Of a stretch of 64,000 nucleotides of DNA, positions 34,724 through 43,459 are shown piece after piece (positions within the stretch are counted from its first letter, which is position 1; every line of letters begins with the position of its first letter). Origin of the DNA: Chitiniphilus eburneus (lineage in GTDB: Bacteria; Pseudomonadota; Gammaproteobacteria; Burkholderiales; Chitinibacteraceae); the NCBI RefSeq assembly GCF_005048205.1, contig NZ_SUMF01000001.1:434001-498000 (forward strand). The letters run 5' to 3'. The translations under genes were made by a program, and so were the position numbers. The notes beneath the pieces were generated by a model that was not told where the DNA came from, searched no databases, and saw only the letters and a list, made by a program, of their open reading frames with translations.

Positions 34724-35323
34724 ATGACCAACATCGTCATCCTGATTTCCGGCCGCGGCAGCAATATGCAGGCCATCGTCGAAGCCGCCATTCCCGAGGC
34801 ACGCATCGCGGCCGTGATCGCCAATCGCGCCGACGCCAGCGGGCTGGCCTGGGCCGCACAGCGCGGCATCGCCACGGCGGTGCTCGACCACAAGGCTTTC
34901 GACGGCCGCGATGCGTTCGACGCCGCGCTGGCCGAACTGATCGACAGTCACGCGCCCGATCTGGTGGTGCTGGCCGGCTTCATGCGTATCCTCACGCCGG
35001 GTTTCGTCAATCACTATGCCGGACGGCTGGTGAACATCCATCCCTCGCTGCTGCCAGCCTTCACCGGGCTGCATACGCACGAGCGCGCACTGGCCGAAGG
35101 CGTGAAGTTCGCCGGCTGCACCGTGCATTTCGTGACGGCCGAGCTGGACCACGGCCCGATCATCGCGCAGGCCGTGGTACCGGTACTGGAAGACGACACC
35201 GCCGACACGCTGGCGGCACGTATCCTCAAGGAAGAACATCGGCTGTATCCGGAGGCCGTGCGCCTGTTCGCGCAGGGGCGCCTCGCCATCGACCAGGGCC
35301 GCGTCCGCGTGGCCAAGGCCTGA
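34724..35323 (+). CDS. purN: Phosphoribosylglycinamide formyltransferase PurN
   Basis: PurN uses 10-formyl-THF to formylate GAR in purine synthesis. The 199-residue product has the family start MTNIVILISGRGSNMQAIVEA, the FMRILTPGFVNHYAGRLVNIHPSLLPAF block with catalytic Asn and His, and AELDHGPIIAQA with the catalytic Asp. No Shine-Dalgarno precedes ATG 34724; instead the pyrimidine arm of repeat D abuts it. It is followed by the DUF3108 gene after 9 bases. Confidence 0.97.
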   Translation: MTNIVILISGRGSNMQAIVEAAIPEARIAAVIANRADASGLAWAAQRGIATAVLDHKAFDGRDAFDAALAELIDSHAPDLVVLAGFMRILTPGFVNHYAGRLVNIHPSLLPAFTGLHTHERALAEGVKFAGCTVHFVTAELDHGPIIAQAVVPVLEDDTADTLAARILKEEHRLYPEAVRLFAQGRLAIDQGRVRVAKA

Positions 35324-35332
35324 TCCACCCCG

Positions 35333-36541
35333 ATGGCCGACTGGCGCGCCCGTCTCACCGTCCGCCGCTGGCTGTGGGTCGCGTTCGTCCTGTCGGTGCT
35401 GTTGCACCTGTTCGGCATTCTCGGCGACACCCTCTACATGCTGGCCGACAGCAATACAACGCGCGGTGAAGCGACGCCGTTGCGCAAGCCGACGCAAAAG
35501 CTGGCCGATACCAGTTTCGACGATCTGCTGTTGCCGCCCGAACTGGAAGGCGTGAAGCCGGCCGAACAGTTGGTCGTGACGCTCGGCCTGCCGCCGCCGC
35601 GCAAGCGACCTACCGCAACGCCAGCCCTCCCTGTGCCAACACCGCAATCCACGCCGGTCATGCAGGCCACGGCACCGACGCCCGCCGCCGCGCCGATCCC
35701 CACCCCAGCCGCGACGCCGCAACCGGCGCCGATCACGCCCGCACCGACCACCCCGGCCGCGTCGATGCCTGTGACGCAGATTGCGTCCGCACCCACTTTG
35801 CAGGCCTCGGCGCCGGCCATGGCCCAGGCACCGACTCCGACGCCCGCCACCCATGCCGCATCCGCGCCACAGGAAGTCGCCAGGCTGGCCAAGGGCTTCC
35901 CGCGCAATGCGGAGATCGTCTACATGTACGGCCCGATTCCGGCCAAGCTGACCTGGCAGGTGGATCACGGCCGGTACGAAGTCAGCCTGAAAGGATCGTT
36001 GCTGGGACGCACGCGCGAACTGCGCAGCGTCGGCCGCGTGACGCGTGACGGCCTGCGTCCGGATCGCTATACCGAATTGCGCGACGGCAAAGTGCGCAGC
36101 GAATCCACCTTCGACTGGGACCGCCTCAGCGCCACGCTCAACGACAAAGGCGAATCGAAGGATGCGCCGCTCAAACCGGGCGATCAGGACTTGTTCTCCG
36201 CCGCGTTCCAGTTGGCGATGCAGGGCGCGAAGATGCAGGATCCCAAGTTCACCCTGTTCAGTGGCCGCAAGTTCTATCCGGACGTGCAGTTCACCATCCG
36301 TGGCGAAAGCACTTTGCGCATCGGCACCGAGCAAGTGGAGGTGCTGCTGCTGCGCGGCACGTTCCAGGATCGCGTGTTCGATTTCTGGCTGGCGCCCAAG
36401 TGGCACAACATGCCCGTCCGCATGCAGGCCAAGCTGGGTAACGATGGCGCGAGCTACGATATCTGGGCCAGCAGCATGCGCCTGGAAGGCCAGACCGTGC
36501 TGCAACCCACGCTCACCAACCAGGAACGTGGCACCCGCTAG
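35333..36541 (+). CDS. DUF3108 domain protein with membrane anchor and long Pro/Ala linker
   Basis: The 402-residue product has one N-terminal membrane helix (residues 12-30, WLWVAFVLSVLLHLFGILG) and a roughly 110-residue Pro/Ala/Thr-rich linker (about 80-185) that could span the periplasm as in TonB. The globular DUF3108 domain follows (AEIVYMYGPIPAKLTWQVDHG, RYEVSLKGSLLGRTRELRS, FDFWLAPKWHNMPVRMQAKL). DUF3108 proteins are beta-rich periplasmic proteins of unknown function and often lie next to purN in Betaproteobacteria. It is nine bases downstream of purN and so is co-transcribed. Confidence 0.85.
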   Translation: MADWRARLTVRRWLWVAFVLSVLLHLFGILGDTLYMLADSNTTRGEATPLRKPTQKLADTSFDDLLLPPELEGVKPAEQLVVTLGLPPPRKRPTATPALPVPTPQSTPVMQATAPTPAAAPIPTPAATPQPAPITPAPTTPAASMPVTQIASAPTLQASAPAMAQAPTPTPATHAASAPQEVARLAKGFPRNAEIVYMYGPIPAKLTWQVDHGRYEVSLKGSLLGRTRELRSVGRVTRDGLRPDRYTELRDGKVRSESTFDWDRLSATLNDKGESKDAPLKPGDQDLFSAAFQLAMQGAKMQDPKFTLFSGRKFYPDVQFTIRGESTLRIGTEQVEVLLLRGTFQDRVFDFWLAPKWHNMPVRMQAKLGNDGASYDIWASSMRLEGQTVLQPTLTNQERGTR

Positions 36542-36607
36542 CCCGTTCATGATCTTTCCGCGATCGCGCCCGGCCATGCCGGCGCACGCAACCAACCGGT
36601 AACCAAT

Positions 36608-37873
36608 ATGATCACCTCCACCCAGTACCAAGGCATTCTCGACGCGCTCGAGCAGATCCTGCCCTTCACCGCCCCGGCCGATGTCTGTCTGTCGCGTCTG
36701 TTCCGCGAGGAGAAGAAGCTCGGCGCGCGCGATCGCGCCGTGATCGCCGAAACGGTATTCGGCCTGCTGCGACACCTGCCACGCTTGGAATGGCTAGCCG
36801 GGCCGTACGCCGGCGCGCGCCTGTGGCTGATCGGCTATCTGGCGGCCATCGAGAAGCGCAATCTCAAGGAACTGGCGGCCTTGTTCAACGAGGAACAACT
36901 CGAACTGGTGCGCAAGTGGAAGGCCACCGACTGGTCCACCGCACCGACGCACGTGCGCGCCGGCCTGCCCGAATGGATCGGTACCGCGCTGGCCGCCGAG
37001 GGACGCAGCGACGATGCAATCATCGCGCTGGGTACCTCGATGCTGGGCGCCGCACCGCTGGACCTGCGCGCCAACAGCCTCAAACTCAAGCGGGAAGCGC
37101 TGGTCGAGGCGCTGGCGGGTGGCGAATTCCCCGTCACGGCGACGCCGTATTCGCCGTGGGGCGTGCGTGTGGCCGGCAAGCCAGCGCTCAATCGGCATCC
37201 ACTGTTCCTGTCGGGGGCGTTCGAAGTACAGGATGAAGGCAGCCAGTTGCTGGCACTGCTCACCGGTGCGCGACGCGGCCAGATGGTGGCGGATTTCTGC
37301 GCCGGGGCTGGCGGCAAGACACTGGCGCTGGGCGCAATGATGAATTCCACCGGCCGGCTGTACGCCTTCGATATTTCGGAAAAGCGCCTCGCCAACCTGA
37401 AGCCGCGCCTTGCGCGCTCGGGCCTGTCGAATGTACAGCCGCAACTGATCGCCAGCGAGCACGATCAGAAGATCAAGCGCCTGGCGGGCAAGATGGACGC
37501 GGTCCTGGTCGATGCACCCTGCTCCGGCCTCGGCACGCTGCGCCGCAACCCCGATCTGAAATACCGCCAGAGCGCCGCCAGCGTGGCCGAACTCAACGCC
37601 AAGCAGGCCAGCATCCTGGCCTCGGCGGCGCGGTTGACCAAAGCCGGTGGCCGTCTGGTCTATGCCACGTGCAGCGTCCTGGCGAGCGAGAACCAGGTCA
37701 TCGTCGATGCCTTCCTGGCGGCACATCCCGAGTTCGAATTGCTGGATGTCCGCGAGCTGCTGGCGGGCGAGAAGATTGAGCTGCCGCTCGATGGTCCGTA
37801 TCTGCAACTGGATCCGGCGCGGCATAACACCGACGGCTTCTTTGCCGCGGTGATGAAGCGTCGCGCGGCCTGA
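36608..37873 (+). CDS. RsmB/NOP2-family RNA m5C methyltransferase
   Basis: The 421-residue product has an N-terminal NusB-like helical region (residues 1-140) and a SAM-dependent methyltransferase domain. VADFCAGAGGKTLALGAMM is motif I; VDAPCSGLGTLRRNPDLKYR is motif IV with one catalytic Cys; GRLVYATCSVLASEN carries the second Cys. This layout matches RsmB-type 16S rRNA C5-cytosine methyltransferases, though other members modify tRNA or 23S rRNA. It follows the DUF3108 gene by 66 bases and ends in a strong terminator. Confidence 0.92.
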   Translation: MITSTQYQGILDALEQILPFTAPADVCLSRLFREEKKLGARDRAVIAETVFGLLRHLPRLEWLAGPYAGARLWLIGYLAAIEKRNLKELAALFNEEQLELVRKWKATDWSTAPTHVRAGLPEWIGTALAAEGRSDDAIIALGTSMLGAAPLDLRANSLKLKREALVEALAGGEFPVTATPYSPWGVRVAGKPALNRHPLFLSGAFEVQDEGSQLLALLTGARRGQMVADFCAGAGGKTLALGAMMNSTGRLYAFDISEKRLANLKPRLARSGLSNVQPQLIASEHDQKIKRLAGKMDAVLVDAPCSGLGTLRRNPDLKYRQSAASVAELNAKQASILASAARLTKAGGRLVYATCSVLASENQVIVDAFLAAHPEFELLDVRELLAGEKIELPLDGPYLQLDPARHNTDGFFAAVMKRRAA

Positions 37874-37886
37874 TACAGCGGTGCCA

Positions 37887-37927
37887 GACAACAAAAGGCC
37901 CGCGAATTCGCGGGCTTTTTGTTGTCT
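37887..37927. terminator. Bidirectional terminator between RsmB-like gene and sspB
   Basis: GCCCGCG (37898-37904) and CGCGGGC (37909-37915) enclose AATT, flanked by AGACAACAAAA on the left and TTTTTGTTGTCT on the right. The AT-rich flanks extend the pairing and give a T-run in both directions. It serves the two convergent genes. Confidence 0.92.
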
Positions 37928-37935
37928 GCACGGCG

Positions 37936-38373
37936 TTATTTCACCACGCGCAACTGCGGACGCCCCGTGGGACGCGGTGGTTCGTCATCGGGACCGTTGC
38001 TGGGTGATACCGGTACGTCATCCGGGATCACCGGGGCATTGTCGACCATGTCGTCGGGCACGCCCTCGTACTCGAAGCCCATTCCCTCGCCATTCTCGCG
38101 GGAGAAAATCGACACCACGGCGCCAACGGGAATGACGATCTCGCGCGAGACGCCATTGAAGCGGGCAGAAAACGTAACGTAGTCGTTGCCCAGCGTCAGG
38201 CTGCGCGTGGCGTTGTAGCTGATGTTGAGAACGATCTCGCCGTTCTTCACGTACTCCATCGGTACCTGCATCTTGCCGCGCACGGCCACCACCAGATAAG
38301 GCGTGAAGCCGTGATCGGAGCACCATTCGTGGATGGCCCGGATCAGATAAGGCTTGGTCGAGACGGATTGCAT
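37936..38373 (-). CDS. sspB: ClpXP protease specificity-enhancing factor SspB
   Basis: SspB tethers ssrA-tagged and other substrates to ClpXP. ATG 38373 (MQSVSTKPYLIRAIHEWCSD) gives 145 residues. The Sm-like domain (GFTPYLVVAV, VPMEYVKNGEIVLNISYNATRSL, ARFNGVSREIVIPVGAVVSIFSRENGEGM) is followed by a flexible acidic/Pro linker. The C-terminal RPQLRVVK is the ClpX-binding (XB) peptide, intact. It is 69 bases downstream of sspA, the standard sspA-sspB pair. Confidence 0.97.
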   Translation of the reverse strand: MQSVSTKPYLIRAIHEWCSDHGFTPYLVVAVRGKMQVPMEYVKNGEIVLNISYNATRSLTLGNDYVTFSARFNGVSREIVIPVGAVVSIFSRENGEGMGFEYEGVPDDMVDNAPVIPDDVPVSPSNGPDDEPPRPTGRPQLRVVK

Positions 38374-38442
38374 GGGTTCCTCCGAAAGCAATGCGGAACA
38401 GGGATAGCGGGACATCCATCCCGCCATCCCATCCCCGGCCAA

Positions 38443-39048
38443 TTATTTGCGCATGGCCTTTTCGTTCGGGGTCAGCGAATCGATGAAGGCCTGACGGCTG
38501 AACAGGCGCTCGCCGTACTTCATCACCGGTGCCAGCGCCTTGGTGACTTCGATACCGTAGTGGTCGAAGCGCCACAGCAGCGGAGCGATCGCGACGTCCA
38601 GCATCGAGAACTCTTCGCCCAGCATGTATTTCTGCTTGGCAAACAGCGGCGCAAGCTGGGTGAGGTTGTCGCGGATGGTGGTCCGGGCGGCTTCCAGCGC
38701 CTTCTTGGTGGCGGAGCCGTCTTCCAGCGTGCGCAGGTGGACAAACAGCTCGCGCTCGAAATTGAACAGCATCAGGCGGGCACGGGCGCGCATCACCGGA
38801 TCGGCCGGCATCAGTTGCGGGTGCGGGAAGCGCTCATCGATGTACTCGTTGATGATATTCGACTCGTACAGTTGCAGATCGCGTTCGACCAGTACCGGCA
38901 CCTCGTTGTACGGGTTCATCACCGCCAGGTCTTCGGGCTTGCTGTGCACGTCGACGTCGATGATTTCGAAATCCATGCCCTTTTCGAACAGCACGATGCG
39001 GCAGCGATGGCTGAACGGGCAGGAAGTGCCGGAATACAGTTTCATCAT
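38443..39048 (-). CDS. sspA: Stringent starvation protein A (GST-fold, RNA polymerase-associated)
   Basis: The 201-residue product has a thioredoxin-like N-terminal domain (MKLYSGTSCPFSHRCRIVLFEKGMDFEI) and a helical GST C-terminal domain (LMLFNFERELFVHL, FSMLDVAIAPLLWRFDHYGIEV). SspA binds RNA polymerase and alters transcription in stationary phase and starvation. It lies between the pet terminator and sspB. The petABC-sspA-sspB order is common in Betaproteobacteria. Confidence 0.95.
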   Translation of the reverse strand: MMKLYSGTSCPFSHRCRIVLFEKGMDFEIIDVDVHSKPEDLAVMNPYNEVPVLVERDLQLYESNIINEYIDERFPHPQLMPADPVMRARARLMLFNFERELFVHLRTLEDGSATKKALEAARTTIRDNLTQLAPLFAKQKYMLGEEFSMLDVAIAPLLWRFDHYGIEVTKALAPVMKYGERLFSRQAFIDSLTPNEKAMRK

Positions 39049-39177
39049 GGGGTACGGTCTCCGTTGTCAAACGCGGGGAATGCGATGGCGGCGATTTTAC
39101 CAGCCTGGGGGTGCAAAAAGCCAGAAATCAGCCACAAGCCACTGATTTTAATAGCAAAAAGGCAAACAGCCCGATAA

Positions 39178-39208
39178 ACAAAAAGGGCGCTTGCCGCGCC
39201 CTTTTTGT
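39178..39208 (-). terminator. Terminator of the petABC operon
   Basis: A perfect 13-bp stem (ACAAAAAGGGCGC at 39178-39190 and its complement at 39196-39208) with a 5-base loop starts 16 bases past the petC stop on the minus strand and gives a T5 run in that direction. It separates the pet genes from sspA. Confidence 0.92.
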
Positions 39209-39223
39209 CCTGCCCGATGTTCC

Positions 39224-40006
39224 TCAATGGATATCGCGCCAGTATTCCTTCTTCAGGAAGTAGCTGATCGGCACCAGGATGAACAACAGGAACAGCAACA
39301 CGGCATAACCGATCTGTTCGCGTTTCACCTTGGCCGGTTCACCCATGTAGACCAGATAGTTGACCAGGTCGGCCACGCGAGTGTCGTAGTCGGTCTGGTC
39401 GAATCCGCCATCCTCGGCCACGCGCGTGAGCAGGCCTGGCTTTTCCAGCTTGAGCGACACCAGGTGCTGCTCTTCCTTGCCGGTCTCGTGGTTCTTCACC
39501 GTCTCGTAGACCGGAACCTGCTGGCCTTGCAGTTCCCACAGCACGTGCGGCATGCCCACCTTGTCGAACACGAGGTTGTTCCAGCCGGTCGGGCGGGAAT
39601 CATCGCGGTAGAAGGTGCGCAGGTAGGTGTAGAGCCAGTCCGCGCCACGGGCACGGGCGATGACCGACAGGTCGGGCGGCGTGGCGCCGAACCAGGCCTT
39701 GCCATCGGCGGCGGCCATGGCCACGCGCATCGGCTCGCCCACCTTTTCCGAGGCGAACATCAGGTTGGACTTGATTTGCGCCTCCGACAGGCCCAGGTCC
39801 TGCAGGCGGTTATAACGCATCGACACCGCACCGTGACAGGACAGGCAGTAGTTGGCGAAGGTCTGCGCGCCACGTTGCAGTGCTTCGGGATCACGCAGCT
39901 TGTTCGGCGCGCGATCCAGGTGCACGCCGCCCTCGGATGCCACGACAACCAGCGGCACCAGTGCTAGCGAAGCGGCGGCCAGCCATTTCTTGATATTAGA
40001 TTTCAT
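39224..40006 (-). CDS. petC: Cytochrome c1 of the bc1 complex
   Basis: Cytochrome c1 passes electrons from the Rieske protein to cytochrome c. ATG 40006 (MKSNIKKWLAAASLALVPLVVVA) gives 260 residues with a signal peptide. The heme c site CLSCH is at residues 54-58 after QRGAQTFANY. VISARARG-like (SVIARARGADWLYTYLRTFYRD) and VGMPHVLWELQG segments match the family, the latter probably providing the axial Met. The C-terminal anchor is IGYAVLLFLLFILVPISYFLKKEYW. It is 11 bases after petB. Confidence 0.97.
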   Translation of the reverse strand: MKSNIKKWLAAASLALVPLVVVASEGGVHLDRAPNKLRDPEALQRGAQTFANYCLSCHGAVSMRYNRLQDLGLSEAQIKSNLMFASEKVGEPMRVAMAAADGKAWFGATPPDLSVIARARGADWLYTYLRTFYRDDSRPTGWNNLVFDKVGMPHVLWELQGQQVPVYETVKNHETGKEEQHLVSLKLEKPGLLTRVAEDGGFDQTDYDTRVADLVNYLVYMGEPAKVKREQIGYAVLLFLLFILVPISYFLKKEYWRDIH

Positions 40007-40017
40007 GCCATTCCCTC

Positions 40018-41370
40018 TCAGATCACCCAGGCGAACACGGCCGACAGCACCAGGGTCAGCGCGAACAGGGCGAGGAAGCGCATCTGGCGCCCCAGCGTGG
40101 AATCGGTGACGCGTTCGGGCACCGGCAGCGTCTTGTCCAGCTTGCTGTACCAGGGCATGCCGAAGAAGAACGCAAAGTAGACCACCGACAGGATCTGCGA
40201 CACGACGGTACGGATATCTGTCGGCGGCAGCGCGCCCAGGATGCCCAGGCCGATGAAGGCGATGATGAACAGCACCAGTGCGGACTTGTAGATCGGGCCA
40301 CGATAGCGGATCGACTTGACCGGGCTGCGATCCAGCCACGGCAGGAAGGCGATCACCACCACGGCGGCGCCCATCGCCAGCACACCCCAGACCTGGGTAC
40401 CGAGGAACGACGGCACCGCGCGCAGGATGGCGTAGAACGGCGTGAAGTACCACACCGGCGCAATATGCGGCGGCGTCTTCAGCGGATCGGCCGGAATGAA
40501 GTTGTTGTCTTCGAGGAAGTAGCCGAACACGTTGGGGAAGAAGAACACCACCAGCGAGAACACCACCAGGAACACCGCGACGCCGAGGATATCCTTCACC
40601 GTGTAGTACGGGTGGAACGGAATACCGTCGAGCGGAATGCCGGTCTTCGGGTCCTTCAGCTTCTTGATCTCGACGCCGTCGGGGTTGTTGGAGCCCACTT
40701 CGTGCAACGCCACCAGGTGGGCGACCACCAGGGCCAGCAGCACCAGCGGCACGGCGATCACGTGCAGCGCGAAGAAGCGGTTCAACGTGGCGTCCGACAC
40801 GACGAAGTCGCCACGGATGAATACCGACAGATCCGGACCGATCACCGGGATCGACGCGAACAGGTTCACGATCACCTGCGCCCCCCAGAACGACATCTGG
40901 CCCCACGGCAGCAGGTAACCCAGGAACGCTTCGGCCATCAGGATCAGGAACACCAGCGTACCGAACACCCACACCAGTTCACGCGGCTTTTGATACGAGC
41001 CGTAGATCAGGCCGCGGAACATGTGCAGGTAGACCACGACGAAGAACATCGAGGCACCGGTGGAGTGCATGTAGCGGATGATCCAGCCACCCGCCACATC
41101 GCGCATGATGTATTCGACCGAGGCGAACGCGACCGAGACGTTGGTGCCGGGGATCAGCGAGCCGTCCGGCTTGTAGTTCATCGTCAGGAAGATGCCGGTG
41201 ACGATCTGGATCACCAGCACCAGCAGGGCCAGCGATCCGAAGAAGTACCAGAAGTTGAAGTTCTTCGGCGCGTAGTACTCGGAAACGTGCGCTTTCCAGG
41301 TGGCGGTCAGCGGGAAACGATCATCGACCCAGTCGAGGACCTGTTGGCCGACATTTTGTAGTTTGCTCAT
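40018..41370 (-). CDS. petB: Cytochrome b of the bc1 complex
   Basis: The 450-residue product is full-length cytochrome b with eight membrane helices, not the split b6/subunit IV form. Heme-ligating His residues lie in RYMHSTGASMFFVVVYLHMFRGL and RFFALHVIAVPLVLLALVVAHLVALHE. The quinol-site PEWY-equivalent here is APVWYFTPFYAILR, and GYLLPWGQMSFWGAQVI is conserved. It lies between petA and petC, 11 bases from each. Confidence 0.98.
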   Translation of the reverse strand: MSKLQNVGQQVLDWVDDRFPLTATWKAHVSEYYAPKNFNFWYFFGSLALLVLVIQIVTGIFLTMNYKPDGSLIPGTNVSVAFASVEYIMRDVAGGWIIRYMHSTGASMFFVVVYLHMFRGLIYGSYQKPRELVWVFGTLVFLILMAEAFLGYLLPWGQMSFWGAQVIVNLFASIPVIGPDLSVFIRGDFVVSDATLNRFFALHVIAVPLVLLALVVAHLVALHEVGSNNPDGVEIKKLKDPKTGIPLDGIPFHPYYTVKDILGVAVFLVVFSLVVFFFPNVFGYFLEDNNFIPADPLKTPPHIAPVWYFTPFYAILRAVPSFLGTQVWGVLAMGAAVVVIAFLPWLDRSPVKSIRYRGPIYKSALVLFIIAFIGLGILGALPPTDIRTVVSQILSVVYFAFFFGMPWYSKLDKTLPVPERVTDSTLGRQMRFLALFALTLVLSAVFAWVI

Positions 41371-41381
41371 GGTTCAGCCTC

Positions 41382-41972
41382 TTACTGGTCTTCGCCGATC
41401 AGCAGCATGGAATCCGCGTCGCCGAAGAACTTGTGCGGCGGGATGACGAGGTTGGTCGGCGCGGGGACGCCGGAGAACACGCGTCCAGCCAGGTCGAACT
41501 TGGAGCCATGACAGGGGCAGTAGAAGCCGCCCAGCCATTCCGGGCCCAGGTCGGCCGGGGCCAGTTCGGGGCGGAAGGTCGGCGAACAGCCCAAGTGGGT
41601 ACAGACGCCGACGGCGACCCAGATATCCGGCTTGCGCGAACGGCCTTCGTTCTGGCAATAGCTGGGCTGGTCGCTGGACTCGGATTTCGGATCGACCAGC
41701 TTGGGGTCGTTCTTGGGAAGGTTGGCGACCATCTCGGGGGTGCGCTTCACCACCCAAACCGGCTTGCCACGCCATTCGACGTCGATTTTCTGGCCGGGTT
41801 CGAGCTTGCTAATGTTTACTTCGGCCGGCGCACCGGCGGCTTTGGCGCGCTCGGAGGGGAAGAAGCTCGCGATAAACGGCGTCGCGACGCCGGCCACGGC
41901 CACGGCGCCCGCGCCGCTCGCCGCGACGAGCAAGAATCGCCGTTTGCTGTTGTCAACCTGCTGGTCACTCAT
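41382..41972 (-). CDS. petA: Rieske iron-sulfur protein of the bc1 complex
   Basis: The 196-residue product begins with a twin-arginine leader (SKRRFLLVAASGAGAVAVAG, residues 9-28) that also serves as membrane anchor, making it a natural Tat substrate. The 2Fe-2S ligands are in CTHLGC and CPCHGS, with the Cys pair for the stabilising disulfide in the same motifs. It starts the petABC operon. A -10-like TAGAAT with a 17-base spacer lies about 44 bases upstream of its ATG. Confidence 0.97.
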   Translation of the reverse strand: MSDQQVDNSKRRFLLVAASGAGAVAVAGVATPFIASFFPSERAKAAGAPAEVNISKLEPGQKIDVEWRGKPVWVVKRTPEMVANLPKNDPKLVDPKSESSDQPSYCQNEGRSRKPDIWVAVGVCTHLGCSPTFRPELAPADLGPEWLGGFYCPCHGSKFDLAGRVFSGVPAPTNLVIPPHKFFGDADSMLLIGEDQ

Positions 41973-42015
41973 TTATCCAATCCCTGAAGATGGAAGTTCT
42001 GGCTAAAACTGGCGA

Positions 42016-42044
42016 ATTCTAACCGAGCACGCGGGGAACTGAAA
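42016..42044 (-). promoter_or_regulatory. Possible promoter of petABC
   Basis: On the minus strand TTTCAG (42039-42044) and TAGAAT (42016-42021) are 17 bases apart, with the -10 about 44 bases from the petA ATG. The -10 is good and the -35 weak; the 208-base gap upstream of petA is the only plausible promoter site. Confidence 0.4.
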
Positions 42045-42146
42045 GCTGAACGCTATGTCCTGCGTAGCCGGCACGTAACACGTGCACAGGGCGGCGAGTA
42101 GCCGTTTCGTCAAATTTGCTTCGCCTGGACGCGCGCCCAAACAGAA

Positions 42147-42167
42147 AGGGCCGCGTTGGGCGGCCCT
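42147..42167 (-). terminator. Terminator after the lipoprotein gene
   Basis: An 8-bp perfect stem (AGGGCCGC and its complement, 5-base loop) lies 14 bases past the stop of the gene at 42181-42696. It is followed on the minus strand by TTCTGTTT, an imperfect U-run. It separates nif3/lipoprotein from petABC. Confidence 0.75.
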
Positions 42168-42180
42168 CCGGAAAAGCTGA

Positions 42181-42696
42181 TCAGCGCCAACTCCCGCCCG
42201 ATTGGCTGTAGCGCACCAGCTCCGTATTCAGGCGATCCGCCACTTCCGCCGTGATGTCCGCCACCTTTTCGCGGCCAGTGCCCGGATAACTTACCTGGAA
42301 CACGCGAGCCGAAAGGTTGAAGCCATTCTTGACCGGCAGCAGCACGTAGCGGATGCGCGCCTGCGTCGGACGCTTGGCCTTGACGATGCCGGCGACGAAT
42401 TCGATGCGGGTCTTGCTGCGCGCCGCCACCGTCATGCCCCGTGAGGTGCGGTATTGCTCGATGTCGTTGAGGATGGATTCGGCGCTGCGGCCTTCGATCA
42501 ATACCGTCGGCGCGGTCTTGAGCTGCTGGATCTCGGTTTCGGCCAGTGGCGGCTCGGTGGGCTCGGCCGGTGTGGCGGGCACGCCGGCCTGGCCTGCCGG
42601 CTGCCCCGGCTGGGTGGTCGAAGGCGGCATCGAGCCGCAGGCGGATAGCAGAATGCCGGCCAGCATGGCCGACATGAGCTTGAAGGCTTTCGTCAT
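42181..42696 (-). CDS. Lipoprotein of unknown function downstream of nif3
   Basis: The 171-residue product has a lipobox (LLSAC, Cys20), a Pro/Thr/Gln-rich linker of about 35 residues (PSTTQPGQPAGQAGVPATPA) and a globular domain of about 115 residues. The VLIEGRSAESILNDIEQYRTSRG segment and later NGFNLSARVFQVSYPG suggest an alpha/beta fold. No family is recognised with confidence. Its start overlaps the nif3 stop, so the two are coupled. Confidence 0.78.
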   Translation of the reverse strand: MTKAFKLMSAMLAGILLSACGSMPPSTTQPGQPAGQAGVPATPAEPTEPPLAETEIQQLKTAPTVLIEGRSAESILNDIEQYRTSRGMTVAARSKTRIEFVAGIVKAKRPTQARIRYVLLPVKNGFNLSARVFQVSYPGTGREKVADITAEVADRLNTELVRYSQSGGSWR

Positions 42697-43445
42697 ACGG
42701 GGTTGTCGAGGTCCAGGTGAACGAGATCGAGCGAAAAACGCTCGGCGAGGTGCGTGCCTAATGCCTGCACGCCATAGCGTTCGGTGGCATGGTGGCCGGC
42801 GGCGATGAAGGCCACGCCGGATTCACGGGCAAGATGTGTAACGAACTCCGAGGCTTCGCCGGTGACGAAACAATCGATGTCCCGGGTTGCCAGTTCGTGG
42901 AAATATCCCTGCGCGCCACCGGTGCACCATGCCACACGACGCAGCATCCGCCCAGTGTCACCGATCACCAGCGGTTCACGGCCCAGCACGCGGGCAGCCA
43001 GCGCGGCGAATTCGCCCAGGCTGACCGGCAGCGATGGCGCCCCCAGCCAGACCATGTCCTGTTCGCCGCAGCGTCCATCCGCCACCAGGCCCAGACGCAG
43101 ACCCAACTGGGCGTTGTTGCCCAGCGTCTCGTGCGCGTCCAGCGGCAGATGATAGGCCAGCAGATTGATGTCTTCCGCCAGCAGGCGCGCAATGCGCGCC
43201 TTCTTGATACCGACCACGGGCGCACTTTCGCTTTTCCAGAAATAACCGTGATGCACCAGCAGCGCATCGGCACCGGCGGCGGCCGCGCCCTCCACCGCCG
43301 CCAGGCTGGCGGTCACGGCGGTGGCCAGGCGCGAAACCTGTCCGCGCCCTTCCACCTGCAAGCCATTGGGGCAGTAATCCTTGAAGCGGTCTATCTGTAG
43401 AAGTTGTCCGATATAATCGGTCAGTTGCTCTCTGGCTACGGCCAT
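42693..43445 (-). CDS. Nif3-like dinuclear metal-centre protein
   Basis: ATG 43445 (MAVAREQLTDYIGQLLQIDRFKDYCPNGLQVEG) gives 250 residues. The Nif3/YbgI family shows HHGYFWKSE and ISLLAYHLPLDAH-like (INLLAYHLPLDAHETLGNNAQLG) metal-ligand motifs, and the C-terminal GHHATERYGVQALGTHLAERF block, all present here. The family is a conserved hydrolase-like toroid, with a proposed role as GTP cyclohydrolase-like or metal chaperone; function not settled. It is divergent from the DegS/DegQ-like gene with only 14 bases between the two ATGs. Confidence 0.93.
   Translation of the reverse strand: MAVAREQLTDYIGQLLQIDRFKDYCPNGLQVEGRGQVSRLATAVTASLAAVEGAAAAGADALLVHHGYFWKSESAPVVGIKKARIARLLAEDINLLAYHLPLDAHETLGNNAQLGLRLGLVADGRCGEQDMVWLGAPSLPVSLGEFAALAARVLGREPLVIGDTGRMLRRVAWCTGGAQGYFHELATRDIDCFVTGEASEFVTHLARESGVAFIAAGHHATERYGVQALGTHLAERFSLDLVHLDLDNPV
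43412..43417 (+). promoter_or_regulatory. -10 element for the DegS/DegQ-like gene
   Basis: A perfect TATAAT lies 42 bases before ATG 43460, inside the first codons of the divergent nif3-family gene. No good -35 is seen at 16-18 bases, so the promoter may be activator-dependent. Confidence 0.35.
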
Positions 43446-43459
43446 TGCCTTTCGACCAC

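Noticed and set aside
34700-36775. Minus-strand open frame of about 690 codons
   Set aside because: Antisense to purN and the DUF3108 gene; the Pro/Ala linker on the plus strand keeps the opposite frame open.
39224-40972. Single 582-codon minus-strand frame covering petC and part of petB
   Set aside because: The first 320 codons are out of frame with cytochrome b, whose conserved frame is clear; cytochrome c1 starts at 40006 with a signal peptide.
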